A DNA stretch of 37,207 nucleotides from an alpha proteobacterium MED-G09. GTDB taxonomy: Bacteria; Pseudomonadota; Alphaproteobacteria; MED-G09. The translations under genes were made by a program, and so were the position numbers. The notes under the pieces were generated by a model that ran no database searches, was not told the DNA's origin, and saw nothing but the letters and a program-made list of their open reading frames with translations. Shown piece by piece: positions 16,683-25,588 of the stretch (position 1 is its first letter; each line of letters starts with the position of its first letter). The stretch is from assembly GCA_905182015.1 (NCBI GenBank), contig CAJIZT010000011.1, forward strand, positions 1-37,207, in the 5' to 3' direction.

Positions 16683-18016
16683 CAGAAAAAATTATAACAA
16701 GATTTGCTCCGAGCCCTACGGGACTATTGCATGTTGGGAATATTCGTACTGCGCTTTTTAACTACCTTTTCTCTTTGAAATTTTCAGGAAACTTTATTTT
16801 ACGAATAGATGATACCGATACACAAAGAAGCAAAGAAGAATACACAAATCAAATTATAGAAGACTTAAATTGGCTTGGAGTAAAGGTTGATAAAATTTTT
16901 AAACAGTCAGAAAGATTGGAAATCTATAATAAATATTTTCAAGATTTGATTGATAAAGCCTTTGTTTACAAGTGTTATGAGACACCAGATGAGCTTGATT
17001 CAAAAAGGAAGAGATTAGTCGCCCGAAGAATGCCACCTATTTATGATAGAGCATCGCTTTTTTTATCAGAGCAGGAGATAAAAAAATATATTGACGAAGG
17101 TAGAAAACCCTACTGGAGATTTAAGCTATCCGGTAAGCGAAGTAATTTTGATGATCTTGTTAGGGGCGAGGTTTCTGTGGATACCTCAGCTCAATCTGAC
17201 CCTGTTATCGTTAGAGAGGATGGAGGATTTTTGTACAATCTTCCTAGCGTTATAGATGATATTGATATGGGCGTAACAAATATCATTCGTGGTGAAGATC
17301 ATGTAACAAACTCAGGTATTCAGATTGAAATGTTTGAAGCTATAGGAAAGAAACCGCCAACCTTTGGGCATCACCCCCTTCTTGTCGATGAAAATGGAGA
17401 GCCCTTTTCAAAAAGAAATTCAGCTGCGTCTATAAAAGGTCTTAAAGAAAAAAATTTTGAGCCAATGGCAGTTAATTCATTAAATATATCGATTGGAACA
17501 TCCATTGAGGTTAATGCCTTTCAATCACTTGAGGTTATATCAAAAGAATTAGAGTTAAGTCAGTTAGGAAGGGCGCCTGCTCGTTTTAGTATGAGCCAGC
17601 TTTTTAAGTTGAATTCCAATATATTATCACGCCTGGATACAGAAGCTGTTTCGGAACGATTAAATTCAATTGGTGCTGTGATGGATGAAGAAATTTGGGA
17701 GATAATAAAATCTAATATTAATAATCTACCTGAATATAAAAATTGGTATAATATTGTTAGAGGATCAATAAAGGTAGATGATTTAGATGGTGATTTTATG
17801 AAACTAGCATTAGATCTTCTGCCACCCGAGCCATGGGGAGACGACACTTGGGCGGATTGGATTTCAAAAATAAAAGAGTCTTCAGACAGGAAAGGAAAAG
17901 ATTTATTTCTACCTTTAAGAAGAGCCATTACAGGTCTTAATGCAGGGCCTGAATTAAAAAAAATTATTTTATTAATAGGTTATAATAAAGTTAAAAATCG
18001 TCTTCTGGGGAATTAA
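16679..18016 (+). CDS. gltX: Glutamyl-tRNA synthetase
   Basis: A 445-residue class I synthetase that charges tRNA-Glu, and in organisms without GlnRS also tRNA-Gln. The HIGH-type motif is HVGN (18-21) in PSPTGLLHVGNIR. RGEDHVTN is conserved. The KMSKS-type motif is FSKRN (243-247), a variant. There is no zinc-binding cysteine cluster. The region after it (EPMAVNSLNISIGTS, LGRAPARFS) resembles the second GltX type of alphaproteobacteria. The start is TTG, overlapping the nadE stop in TTGA; the conserved ITRFAPSPTG begins at residue 6, so no later start is possible. It sits between nadE and cimA. Which tRNA it prefers cannot be told, but the tRNA-Gln gene in this window would be a substrate of a non-discriminating enzyme. 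Confidence 0.94.
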   Translation: MTEKIITRFAPSPTGLLHVGNIRTALFNYLFSLKFSGNFILRIDDTDTQRSKEEYTNQIIEDLNWLGVKVDKIFKQSERLEIYNKYFQDLIDKAFVYKCYETPDELDSKRKRLVARRMPPIYDRASLFLSEQEIKKYIDEGRKPYWRFKLSGKRSNFDDLVRGEVSVDTSAQSDPVIVREDGGFLYNLPSVIDDIDMGVTNIIRGEDHVTNSGIQIEMFEAIGKKPPTFGHHPLLVDENGEPFSKRNSAASIKGLKEKNFEPMAVNSLNISIGTSIEVNAFQSLEVISKELELSQLGRAPARFSMSQLFKLNSNILSRLDTEAVSERLNSIGAVMDEEIWEIIKSNINNLPEYKNWYNIVRGSIKVDDLDGDFMKLALDLLPPEPWGDDTWADWISKIKESSDRKGKDLFLPLRRAITGLNAGPELKKIILLIGYNKVKNRLLGN

Positions 18017-19624
18017 TTGGTTAAAGAAAAAATATATTTATTTGATACAACTCTCAGGGATGGGCAGCAGACTCAGGGTGTAGATTTCACGGTTCAAGAT
18101 AAGATCAAAATTACTGAAGCGCTAGATTCTCTTGGCCTGGATTATATTGAGGGGGGTTGGCCTGGAGCTAACCCAACAGATACAAGTTTTTTTGAAACAA
18201 GGCCCTTATTAAATAATTCAAAATTTACCGCCTTCGGAATGACTAAGCGATCAGGTCGTTCGGCGGATAACGATCCCCAGCTAAGAGCTCTAATTGATTC
18301 TGGAGCAGATAGTGTTTGTTTAGTTGCAAAAACATGGGACTATCATGTGGATCTTGCTCTTGGGATTACGCTTGATGAAAATATTTTATCAATAAAGGAA
18401 TCTGTTGATGCCGTGATTAGAAATGGACTTGAGTCATTAATTGATTGCGAACATTTTTTTGATGGGTTTAAAGCTAATCCTGATTTTGCACTCTCGTGCA
18501 TAGATACAGCCTTGCAAGCAGGTGCAAGGTGGGTTGTTCTATGTGATACCAATGGAGGAACATTACCTAAAGAAGTCTTTGATATAGTAAATAAAGTCTC
18601 TGCTAGATTTTCTGGAAAAAATATTGGAATTCATTGCCATAATGATACTGAGAATGCGGTTGCAAATTCCTTGGCTGCAATAGATGCAGGCGCAAGGCAG
18701 GTGCAAGGAACTCTGAATGGTTTGGGGGAGAGGTGCGGAAATGCGAATCTTACTTCTTTGATCCCAACGTTATTATTAAAGAAACAGTATTTTGATAATT
18801 ATGAAATATCTATTTCAAAAGAGAACCTAAAGAACCTAAAGAGTGTATCTTTGCTACTCGAGGGTATTTTAAATAGACAACCAAATAAACATCAGCCATA
18901 TGTTGGAGATAACGCGTTTGCGCATAAGGGGGGTCTGCATGTTTCTGCAGTAATGAAAGATCCTTCAACATATGAACACGAAAATCCTGAAGAAGTTGGT
19001 AACGCAAGAAAGATTTTAGTCTCTAATCAGGCAGGTAAATCAAATTTATTGTCTAGACTATCATCGGTCGGAATTAAAATTAATAATAATGATGAGCGCT
19101 TAAGTGAGCTTCTTAATATTGTAAAGGAAAATGAGTTTAATGGGTACTCTTATGATGGCGCTGGTGCCTCCTTTGAGCTACTCGCAAAAAATATTATTGA
19201 TAAAGTACCTAATTTTTTTAATGTCACGGATTATGAAGTATTAATAAAAAAGAAGATATCAGTTAGCGGCTCGGATATAACCTCTGAAGCAACTATCTCT
19301 TTGGACGTTAAGGGAAGGAGCATTCAATCAAAGGGAGTGGGAAATGGTCCAGTTAATGCTCTTGATAAAGCGCTGCGAAATGACTTAGGTGTTTACGATG
19401 ATTATTTGAAAGACCTTGTTTTGGTTGATTATAAGGTCAGAATTCTTAATGGAGGAACAGAGGCAATAACAAGGGTTGTAATTGAAAGTAAGGATAGCGA
19501 TGAGAAAAGCTGGTTTACTGTTGGGGTAAGTCCAAATATTGTTGAGGCTTCCCTTAAAGCACTCATGGATTCTATTCAATATAAACTTATTAAAAGTGAT
19601 GCACCATCACCAAATACTATTTAA
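18017..19624 (+). CDS. cimA: (R)-citramalate synthase
   Basis: A 535-residue member of the isopropylmalate/homocitrate/citramalate synthase family. It condenses pyruvate with acetyl-CoA to citramalate, the threonine-independent route to 2-oxobutyrate and isoleucine. The DTTLRDGQQTQG motif is at 10-21, the metal ligands HCHND at about 205, and the C-terminal regulatory (LeuA dimer) domain from about 400. The YIEGGWPGANP and HKGGLHVSA segments fit the CimA subgroup (TIGR00977 type) better than LeuA. The start is a TTG directly after the gltX stop, with GGGGAA before it. The 3' end overlaps the convergent LOG gene by 8 bases. It is the third gene of the operon. Confidence 0.92.
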   Translation: MVKEKIYLFDTTLRDGQQTQGVDFTVQDKIKITEALDSLGLDYIEGGWPGANPTDTSFFETRPLLNNSKFTAFGMTKRSGRSADNDPQLRALIDSGADSVCLVAKTWDYHVDLALGITLDENILSIKESVDAVIRNGLESLIDCEHFFDGFKANPDFALSCIDTALQAGARWVVLCDTNGGTLPKEVFDIVNKVSARFSGKNIGIHCHNDTENAVANSLAAIDAGARQVQGTLNGLGERCGNANLTSLIPTLLLKKQYFDNYEISISKENLKNLKSVSLLLEGILNRQPNKHQPYVGDNAFAHKGGLHVSAVMKDPSTYEHENPEEVGNARKILVSNQAGKSNLLSRLSSVGIKINNNDERLSELLNIVKENEFNGYSYDGAGASFELLAKNIIDKVPNFFNVTDYEVLIKKKISVSGSDITSEATISLDVKGRSIQSKGVGNGPVNALDKALRNDLGVYDDYLKDLVLVDYKVRILNGGTEAITRVVIESKDSDEKSWFTVGVSPNIVEASLKALMDSIQYKLIKSDAPSPNTI

Positions 19625-20180
19625 ATTGAGGGTGACTAGATAGTTCCTCAAGATTATTCACGATGAATAAATTTTTTAAACTGGGGTGATTAAGGTTATT
19701 ATCACCTTGAGATCTAATGAGGCCACTAACTTTCATATGCTCAAGTAAAGAAATTAATGGGCCCCAGAAATTATTGCTGTTAACAAGAAAGATCGGTTTA
19801 CTGTGCTCACCTAGTGAAGCACCCGATAGAACATCTGTGATCTCATCCAAAGTACCAACACCCCCAGGAAGTGACACAAAGATATCTGAACGGTTTATCA
19901 TTTCTTCTTTTCTTTCAGCTAATGTTTTTGTACGAATAATATCATTGGCTTCTGAGAATATTATATTTGGTTTATCTAAATACTCTGGAATAACTGAAAT
20001 TATTTTAACGTTATTTTTTTGAGCTGATTTTGCAGCTTTACCCATTAACCCAAGAATTCCACCGCCATAAAGCAAATTATACCCATGCTCGGCTAATGTA
20101 GATCCAAAATTTTCTGCTATTTCTGAATAGTAAGGATCTGTACCATCCAATGAGGCACAAAATAAACAAATTGTTTTCAT
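19617..20180 (-). CDS. LOG-family protein (putative nucleotide phosphoribohydrolase)
   Basis: A 187-residue Rossmann-like protein of the LOG (Lonely Guy) / TIGR00730 family. The diagnostic motif PGGVGTLDE lies at about 105-113, and YGGGILGLMG is at about 39-48. Plant LOG enzymes release cytokinin bases from their 5'-monophosphates. Bacterial homologues cleave AMP or related nucleotides, and their physiological role is often unclear. The length is normal. It follows the RND pump by 6 bases and has only a weak ribosome site, so it is probably translated from the HlyD-RND transcript. A link between the pump and nucleotide salvage is not established. Confidence 0.9.
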   Translation of the reverse strand: MKTICLFCASLDGTDPYYSEIAENFGSTLAEHGYNLLYGGGILGLMGKAAKSAQKNNVKIISVIPEYLDKPNIIFSEANDIIRTKTLAERKEEMINRSDIFVSLPGGVGTLDEITDVLSGASLGEHSKPIFLVNSNNFWGPLISLLEHMKVSGLIRSQGDNNLNHPSLKNLFIVNNLEELSSHPQFK

Positions 20181-20186
20181 ATTTAC

Positions 20187-23100
20187 TTATTTGGCTGATT
20201 CTATAATTTTTAAAAACTTTTTCTCTAAGTTTTGTTTATTATTTTTAAGGTATATAGGAAGCGCTAAAAGAGTGGGTATTAAGAACAGCGTCAATAAACT
20301 TGAAAAACCTAGACCCCAGATAACTGCAGTTGAGAAAGGTACCCACCAAGCAGACATTAGTCCGCCAAATTCAATACTTCGTCCAAACCAGTCAATTGTT
20401 ATTTGGAGTGCCACCGGAGTTAAGCCGATCATAGTTGTTGCAGTTGTTAGCACTATTGGTCTTAATCTTTGGGCTGCGGAATGGATAATAGTTTCAATCG
20501 GATCAATATGGTCTGCCTTTAATCTATTAAAGGTATCAATAAGTACAATAGAATTGTTAACTATAATTCCTGCTAATGAAACAATTCCTAATCCACTCAT
20601 TATTACAGAAAAAACTTGCCCTGTAATTAAAAGGCCGGTTAGAGCTCCAACAGTTGATAAAACAACAGTCGAAAGAGTTATAGCGGCTTGATAGAAGCTA
20701 TTAAATTGAGTTAGGAGTATTACAAACATAAGAAAGAGTGCTCCTAGCATTGCTTTTCCTAGGAATGCAGCAGATTCTTCACCATCTTCATTTGTTCCTG
20801 CAAACTTAATATTTACATCGTTAGAGAAATTTTGATTTTTAATCCAATCACCAATCCTAATATTCATATCAAATGGAAGTATTTTTTTTCCTGTCGAAGG
20901 ATCCATTGTTGTATTTGCTCTTATTTTTAAGATCCTACTACCATCCTCCCTGTTAATAGATGAAACTCTTTGTTGGGGAATTCTTTTAACAAAATTTGAT
21001 AGGGGCACTGCTCCATCGGGTGTTGGTATTCTTAGCTTATCAAATTGTTCTAATTGGCGATATGCTTTTGGGAACCTTACTCTGATATCAACCTCATCTT
21101 CCGAATCATCCGGGCGGTACTTATCAACTAGTATACCGTTTGTCACTAACTGAACTATGGATCCAATAATTGATACATCCACCCCATATTTTCCTGCAAG
21201 CTCTCTATCAACCTCTATTACCCACTCAATTCCTGGTAGAGAACTGGTATCGTCAACCTCCATTACACCACCCATTGTTTTTAATTTCTTAACTATGGAC
21301 TTTGTTACTAATGAGAGTGCCTTGTTGTTTGATGATGTAAGCTCTATTTGAATGTCTTTACCAGACTCTGGCTTCCGTTCAATTTTATATGCCTCAACGA
21401 TCACACCTGGAAGAGAGGATGTGATGTCGAGAATTTCTTGTCTAAGCAAATCAGCATGCCTTCTTTCTTGAACAGGGTTAAGTTCAACCATCATCATTGC
21501 AATTTGATCACTTCTGTTATCACCATTCATAGTGCTATTAGCAATATCACCGGACCCACCACCTATCAGTGTTGAAGAAGTTTTAATTCCATCAACTGAT
21601 CTAACATATCCTTCCACATCTAATGCTAGATCTAATTTTTGGGAGGGCGATAAGTTACCTCTGGCAATAACATGCACGGTCATTTGGTTGGTATCACCCT
21701 CAACTGAATAACGGACTCCGGCGTTAAAATTGATATATAAATTGAAAAGAATAACAACAATAACTACTGAAGAAAGAATTGTAATAATGGGATTTTTTAT
21801 TAATTTTGTTAATATTTTTACATACAATTTTGTGTATCCAGTAAGTTTGCTGGAATCGAATGAATCATTTAACTTTATTAAGCTAACTTTTTCAGTTTTC
21901 CCAAATAACGATCCCATTACGGGTATAAATATTAAGGCCGAGAATAGGGAGGAAATTAAGACAAGGCTAACCATAAATGGCATCCATTTCATGAACTCAC
22001 CTGATACTCCCGGCCATAATATAAGCGGAAGAAAGGCGGCTAATGTTGTAGCTGTCGAGGATATGATTGGCCATAGCATTCTTTTGTAAGCCTGAGTATA
22101 CGCATCAAGTCTATTCAAGCCTTCTGCCATTTTTCTATCAGCATATTCGACCATAACTATAGACCCATCAACTAATAACCCTACGGATACTAGAAGACCA
22201 AACATAACCATCATATTGATATATCCGCCCATTCCACCTAATATTGTTATTGCCAGTAAGAAAGACGTTGGAATTGAGATTCCTACCATTAATGCAGATC
22301 TTATTCCAAGGGCCCCAATAATTAGAATCATGACAGATATTATGGCATTTATTACTGCAGCCTGAAGTGATGTTAACATCTCTAAAATATAATCAGAGTT
22401 ATCGCTTGTGAAATCTAATTTAATATTTTCAGGTAAATCACCTTGATATCTTTCAGCCTCTTCTCTAACTTTTTTATTAATATCTAAAACGTTTTCACCT
22501 ATCCTTTTTTTTATTTGAAGAGCAACAGCTGGTTTTCCATTTACTCGAGCATATGATTCTGTGTCCTTATAAGTTTTTCTAATTTCTGCAATATCAGCTA
22601 ATTTAACAGTTCCTTCCCCGGAGGAAAAAATAACTAAATCATATACATCTTGCGCGCTTTCATAAACTGCAGGTACTTTGATAGAAAATTTTCCTTGTCC
22701 TTTATCTATTGAGCCAGCTGCAACTAATCGATTATTTCCAGTAATTGATCTAACTAACTCCATTAAAGATATATTGTAGTTTTCTAGCTTTGAGGGACTT
22801 ACTAGTATTTCCATTAAATCCTCCCTATCACCAGTTATTGGAGCTTCGAGAATTCCTGCAATAGATTCAATTTTTGTTTGGAGTCTTTTTGCGTGATAAA
22901 ATAATGTTCTATCCGGTACATCACCAGATAAAGAAACTACTATAGTGGGCATTTCGGCCATATTAAATTCTAAAACCATAGGCTCTTCGGCATCAGCTGG
23001 TAATTTAGATTTTACCATATCAACTTTTTCTCTTACATCGCTGAGGGCTTTGTCTTTATTAAACTTAATATCGAACTCTAATAACACTGAACCAAAACCA

Positions 23101-23360
23101 TTTATGGCTGTAGCACTCATAGTTTCAAGTCCTTCAATAGTTTTTAACTGATTTTCAAGCGGTTTGACTATCAGCCTTTCTGCATCTTCAGGCGAAATAC
23201 CGTGATGAGAGACGCCTACATAAATTAATGGAATGTCAATATCTGGTTCAGCATCTTTTGCTATATTTATGTAAGTTAAAAGACCAATGGAAATAACCAT
23301 TATCATTAAAAAAACAACAGTTCGTCTAGCTTGCATTATATAGTCGATAATATTAATCAA
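20187..23360 (-). CDS. RND-family efflux pump, inner-membrane subunit
   Basis: About 1057 residues of an RND (AcrB-like) permease: a helix at the N-terminus (VVFLMIMVISIGLLTYINIA), a large periplasmic loop, helices 2-6, a second loop and helices 8-12. DAEPDIDIPLIYVGV and GISPEDAERLIVKPLE are family signatures. In helix 4 the AcrB proton-relay pair Asp-Asp is Asp-Gly (LVDGSIVMVE), and in helix 10 the relay lysine is Asn (GIIVNNSIVLID). Both occur in this subfamily, but they differ from AcrB. I start it at TTG 23360, which overlaps the adaptor stop in TTGA; the frame is open 102 bases further up, but that part only shadows the adaptor gene. It is coupled to HlyD and should pump through an outer-membrane channel not encoded here. 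Confidence 0.92.
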   Translation of the reverse strand: MINIIDYIMQARRTVVFLMIMVISIGLLTYINIAKDAEPDIDIPLIYVGVSHHGISPEDAERLIVKPLENQLKTIEGLETMSATAINGFGSVLLEFDIKFNKDKALSDVREKVDMVKSKLPADAEEPMVLEFNMAEMPTIVVSLSGDVPDRTLFYHAKRLQTKIESIAGILEAPITGDREDLMEILVSPSKLENYNISLMELVRSITGNNRLVAAGSIDKGQGKFSIKVPAVYESAQDVYDLVIFSSGEGTVKLADIAEIRKTYKDTESYARVNGKPAVALQIKKRIGENVLDINKKVREEAERYQGDLPENIKLDFTSDNSDYILEMLTSLQAAVINAIISVMILIIGALGIRSALMVGISIPTSFLLAITILGGMGGYINMMVMFGLLVSVGLLVDGSIVMVEYADRKMAEGLNRLDAYTQAYKRMLWPIISSTATTLAAFLPLILWPGVSGEFMKWMPFMVSLVLISSLFSALIFIPVMGSLFGKTEKVSLIKLNDSFDSSKLTGYTKLYVKILTKLIKNPIITILSSVVIVVILFNLYINFNAGVRYSVEGDTNQMTVHVIARGNLSPSQKLDLALDVEGYVRSVDGIKTSSTLIGGGSGDIANSTMNGDNRSDQIAMMMVELNPVQERRHADLLRQEILDITSSLPGVIVEAYKIERKPESGKDIQIELTSSNNKALSLVTKSIVKKLKTMGGVMEVDDTSSLPGIEWVIEVDRELAGKYGVDVSIIGSIVQLVTNGILVDKYRPDDSEDEVDIRVRFPKAYRQLEQFDKLRIPTPDGAVPLSNFVKRIPQQRVSSINREDGSRILKIRANTTMDPSTGKKILPFDMNIRIGDWIKNQNFSNDVNIKFAGTNEDGEESAAFLGKAMLGALFLMFVILLTQFNSFYQAAITLSTVVLSTVGALTGLLITGQVFSVIMSGLGIVSLAGIIVNNSIVLIDTFNRLKADHIDPIETIIHSAAQRLRPIVLTTATTMIGLTPVALQITIDWFGRSIEFGGLMSAWWVPFSTAVIWGLGFSSLLTLFLIPTLLALPIYLKNNKQNLEKKFLKIIESAK

Positions 23361-24430
23361 TTGAGGGGGCTCTCTAAAGTATATTTGACTTCTTGTCCTT
23401 CCAGAACAAACTCTTGTCCAACTGTGATTATAGTTACTTTTTGTGGCAAGCCCTTGACCCATACTAACTCACCCTTATCGCCAATAATTTTAACGCTAGA
23501 AAAAATTACTATATTGTCTTTATTTATATACCTGACGCCTATTTTACCTTCCGAATCTAATGTGAGTGAAGAGGGGGGGATCAAGTGTGCAGTAACTTTT
23601 TGTGTGGGAATAAATAATTCGGTTGTTATCCCGTCCTTAATTTTAAAGTCTGAATTTTGTATCCTTACCTCAACTCTGAAAGTCCTGGTCTTTCTGTCTG
23701 CAGTTTTAGAAATATAACTAACTAATCCGTTTAAGTTTTCTCCAGTTGAAAGTCGAGCCTCTGCAATTACACCAGTCTTGACTTGTTTTATTTCTTGCTC
23801 TGAAATCTGTCCAGTTACAAGAATGGGATTATAATCAATTACCTGACCGCATGGCATCCCTACAGATAAGAAATCTCCTACCTCAGAAATATTATCATTA
23901 AAAAAACCATCAAATGGAGCTCTTATATTTATATTTTCTAATTCCTGTTCCATCTGAGCTACCAAAGCTTTGGCAGCGTCATAAGATGCTTTTGATCCAG
24001 CAGCCTTCGTTTGAGACCTATAGCCTTTTTCCACTAAAACTTTTGACGCCTCCCACTCAAGTTTTCTCTGTCTCATTAAGGCCTCGGCCTCATCAAGTTT
24101 TGCTTTTCTAGAATCAGTGGCTAATATACATAGAATTTGTCCCTCTTTGACCTGATCTCCTTTATTAATTAGGATGCTTCTTACTATTCCGTTAGTTTCA
24201 GAAGCAACTTTAACACTTCTATTAGATTCAGTCCTTCCCTGTACAACGACCGATGATAAACGAAGTTCTGATGAAAATTCCTTTGCTTTAACATTTATTA
24301 TTTTAGTCTCAGAATTTAAATCTAATGAAATACTTTTGGTTGGAGTTGAATTGTTGAATAAAAATCCAGACAGCATCCAAAGAATAAGCATTAGAAATAC
24401 AAATATTGCAGTTTTTATGGTGTTAGTCAT
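23357..24430 (-). CDS. RND efflux periplasmic adaptor subunit (HlyD family)
   Basis: A 357-residue membrane-fusion protein. It is anchored by an N-terminal helix (IFVFLMLILWMLSGFLF, about 9-25). A lipoyl half (GIVRSILINKGDQVKEGQ), an alpha-hairpin (about 110-150), the second lipoyl half (NINIRAPFDGFFNDNISEVGDFL), and beta-barrel and membrane-proximal domains follow. The order is that of AcrA. It joins the inner-membrane pump to an outer-membrane channel. AAGGGA is 4 bases before the ATG. It is the first gene of the adaptor-RND-LOG operon and is translationally coupled to the pump by a 4-base overlap. No TolC-like gene is nearby, so a channel encoded elsewhere is probably shared. Confidence 0.93.
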   Translation of the reverse strand: MTNTIKTAIFVFLMLILWMLSGFLFNNSTPTKSISLDLNSETKIINVKAKEFSSELRLSSVVVQGRTESNRSVKVASETNGIVRSILINKGDQVKEGQILCILATDSRKAKLDEAEALMRQRKLEWEASKVLVEKGYRSQTKAAGSKASYDAAKALVAQMEQELENINIRAPFDGFFNDNISEVGDFLSVGMPCGQVIDYNPILVTGQISEQEIKQVKTGVIAEARLSTGENLNGLVSYISKTADRKTRTFRVEVRIQNSDFKIKDGITTELFIPTQKVTAHLIPPSSLTLDSEGKIGVRYINKDNIVIFSSVKIIGDKGELVWVKGLPQKVTIITVGQEFVLEGQEVKYTLESPLN

Positions 24431-24480
24431 GATTCCCTTTTTCTTCGATTGTCCTTCCTTACAGGAGAGATTAACAAAAA

Positions 24481-24534
24481 TGACGGATGCGTCATCTTTG
24501 CTAAATGTATATATGCGTTATTAAATTAACTCAA
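24481..24534 (-). promoter_or_regulatory. Promoter and operator-like palindrome of the efflux operon
   Basis: On the minus strand, TTGAGT (24529-24534), 17 bases, then TATACA (24506-24511). Just past the expected start site lies the perfect palindrome TGACG-4-CGTCA (24481-24494). A repressor bound there would block transcription, as TetR- or MarR-type regulators do for efflux pumps. No regulator gene is in the window. Confidence 0.5.
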
Positions 24535-24663
24535 GGCTTTAATAGCGTTTTTAATGGATAAAAGTATTTTTTTTAAAAGAAAATTAATTTTTTTTATTTT
24601 GGGGTTTGATTATTATAGTTTTGACTGCTAATAATTCGTGCTGCTAGTCTTTTTTGGGAATAA

Positions 24664-24692
24664 TTGTTAGGCTAGCTGTTAGGGGTTATACA
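24664..24692 (+). promoter_or_regulatory. Putative promoter of the TonB-energising cluster
   Basis: TTGTTA (24664-24669), 17 bases, then TATACA (24687-24692). The leader would be about 75 bases. A direct repeat TGTTAGG (24665-24671 and 24677-24683) lies over the -35 and spacer and could be an activator or repressor site. Confidence 0.45.
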
Positions 24693-24774
24693 ATAAATAA
24701 AGTTATAGTTTTATAATCGTCGTAGTTCTTTACTACTTCTTTTATAGTGAAAAAATATTTTAGAGAGGACCGAA

Positions 24775-25578
24775 ATGATTTTAAATTTTCGTTATACAAA
24801 AATTGCACTGTTGTCTTTTATACCAGCTTTAAGCTTGGTCTTATTTTCAACATTACCGTTGAGTGCTCAAAAGGATCTTGATCCAACTAGACAGATGGAT
24901 GAAGTAAAGTCGCTTTTTGCACAATCAAATAAATCTGGAAAAGAGTTTCAAGTTGAAATAGATATAATTGATGACGCTACCAATACAATTGTTCAGAATT
25001 TTAGGCAGAATTATCAGCAGCTGCAGGACTTAACTCTGTATAATGATCAGCTTGATATTCTTATTGATCGTCAACAAAGAAAAATGGTTAGAGTCGAAAC
25101 AGATATAGCGAGCATAAGTAGTCTTACTAGATCCGTTATGCCTCTAATGTTCAAGATGATTGATGCGCTTGATAATTTTGTAGAACTTGACGTTCCTTTT
25201 CTTCTAAACGAAAGAAGACAGAGAGTTGCCGGTCTAAGAAATTTGATGAATAATCCTGATGCATCAGCTGCTGAAAAGTATCGTAAGATTTCTGAAGCTT
25301 ATGAGATTGAAAATGAGTACGGCAGAACAATTGAAGCATACACTGGAAAGGTTAGCCCGGACGATGATAGAACGGTTAACTTCTTAAGGATTGGACGTAA
25401 TTCATATATTTATCAAACCTTAGATGGCGATAAAGCTGCTGTCTGGAGTCGTAAATTGGGTGATTGGAAAAAACTTGGAGGTTCATACAGAACTCCGATC
25501 CAAATGGGCATCCGTATAGCTAATGAACAAGCTGCACCAGATTTAATGGTTGTGCCTCTTGAAGTAACATCAGAGTAA
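24775..25578 (+). CDS. DUF3450 periplasmic protein of the TonB cluster
   Basis: A 267-residue secreted protein. The signal peptide (1-31) ends in PLSAQ. A long helical, probably coiled-coil region (about 35-125) and a compact C-terminal part (about 190-260, with VWSRKLGDWKKLGG) follow. This matches the DUF3450 family, which is regularly the first gene of TtpC-type TonB systems in Vibrio and Shewanella. Its role is unproven; it probably helps TtpC or TonB work in the periplasm. AGAGGA precedes the ATG. It is first in a six-gene operon, 10 bases ahead of the TtpC-like gene. Confidence 0.88.
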   Translation: MILNFRYTKIALLSFIPALSLVLFSTLPLSAQKDLDPTRQMDEVKSLFAQSNKSGKEFQVEIDIIDDATNTIVQNFRQNYQQLQDLTLYNDQLDILIDRQQRKMVRVETDIASISSLTRSVMPLMFKMIDALDNFVELDVPFLLNERRQRVAGLRNLMNNPDASAAEKYRKISEAYEIENEYGRTIEAYTGKVSPDDDRTVNFLRIGRNSYIYQTLDGDKAAVWSRKLGDWKKLGGSYRTPIQMGIRIANEQAAPDLMVVPLEVTSE

Positions 25579-25588
25579 GGGAAGTAAA

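Larger units (their letters stand above)
24431..24774. other. Divergent control region: efflux operon / TonB cluster
   Basis: This 344-base gap contains the minus-strand efflux promoter with a palindrome (24481-24534) and the plus-strand TonB-cluster promoter (24664-24692). Between them lies very AT-rich DNA with T tracts. I see no gene in it. Confidence 0.6.

Noticed and set aside
20191-22089. Plus-strand ORFs opposite the RND pump
   Set aside because: They are antisense shadows of a well-conserved membrane protein.
23361-23462. Upstream extension of the RND pump frame
   Set aside because: The extra 34 residues only shadow the adaptor's coding sequence and do not resemble an RND N-terminus.
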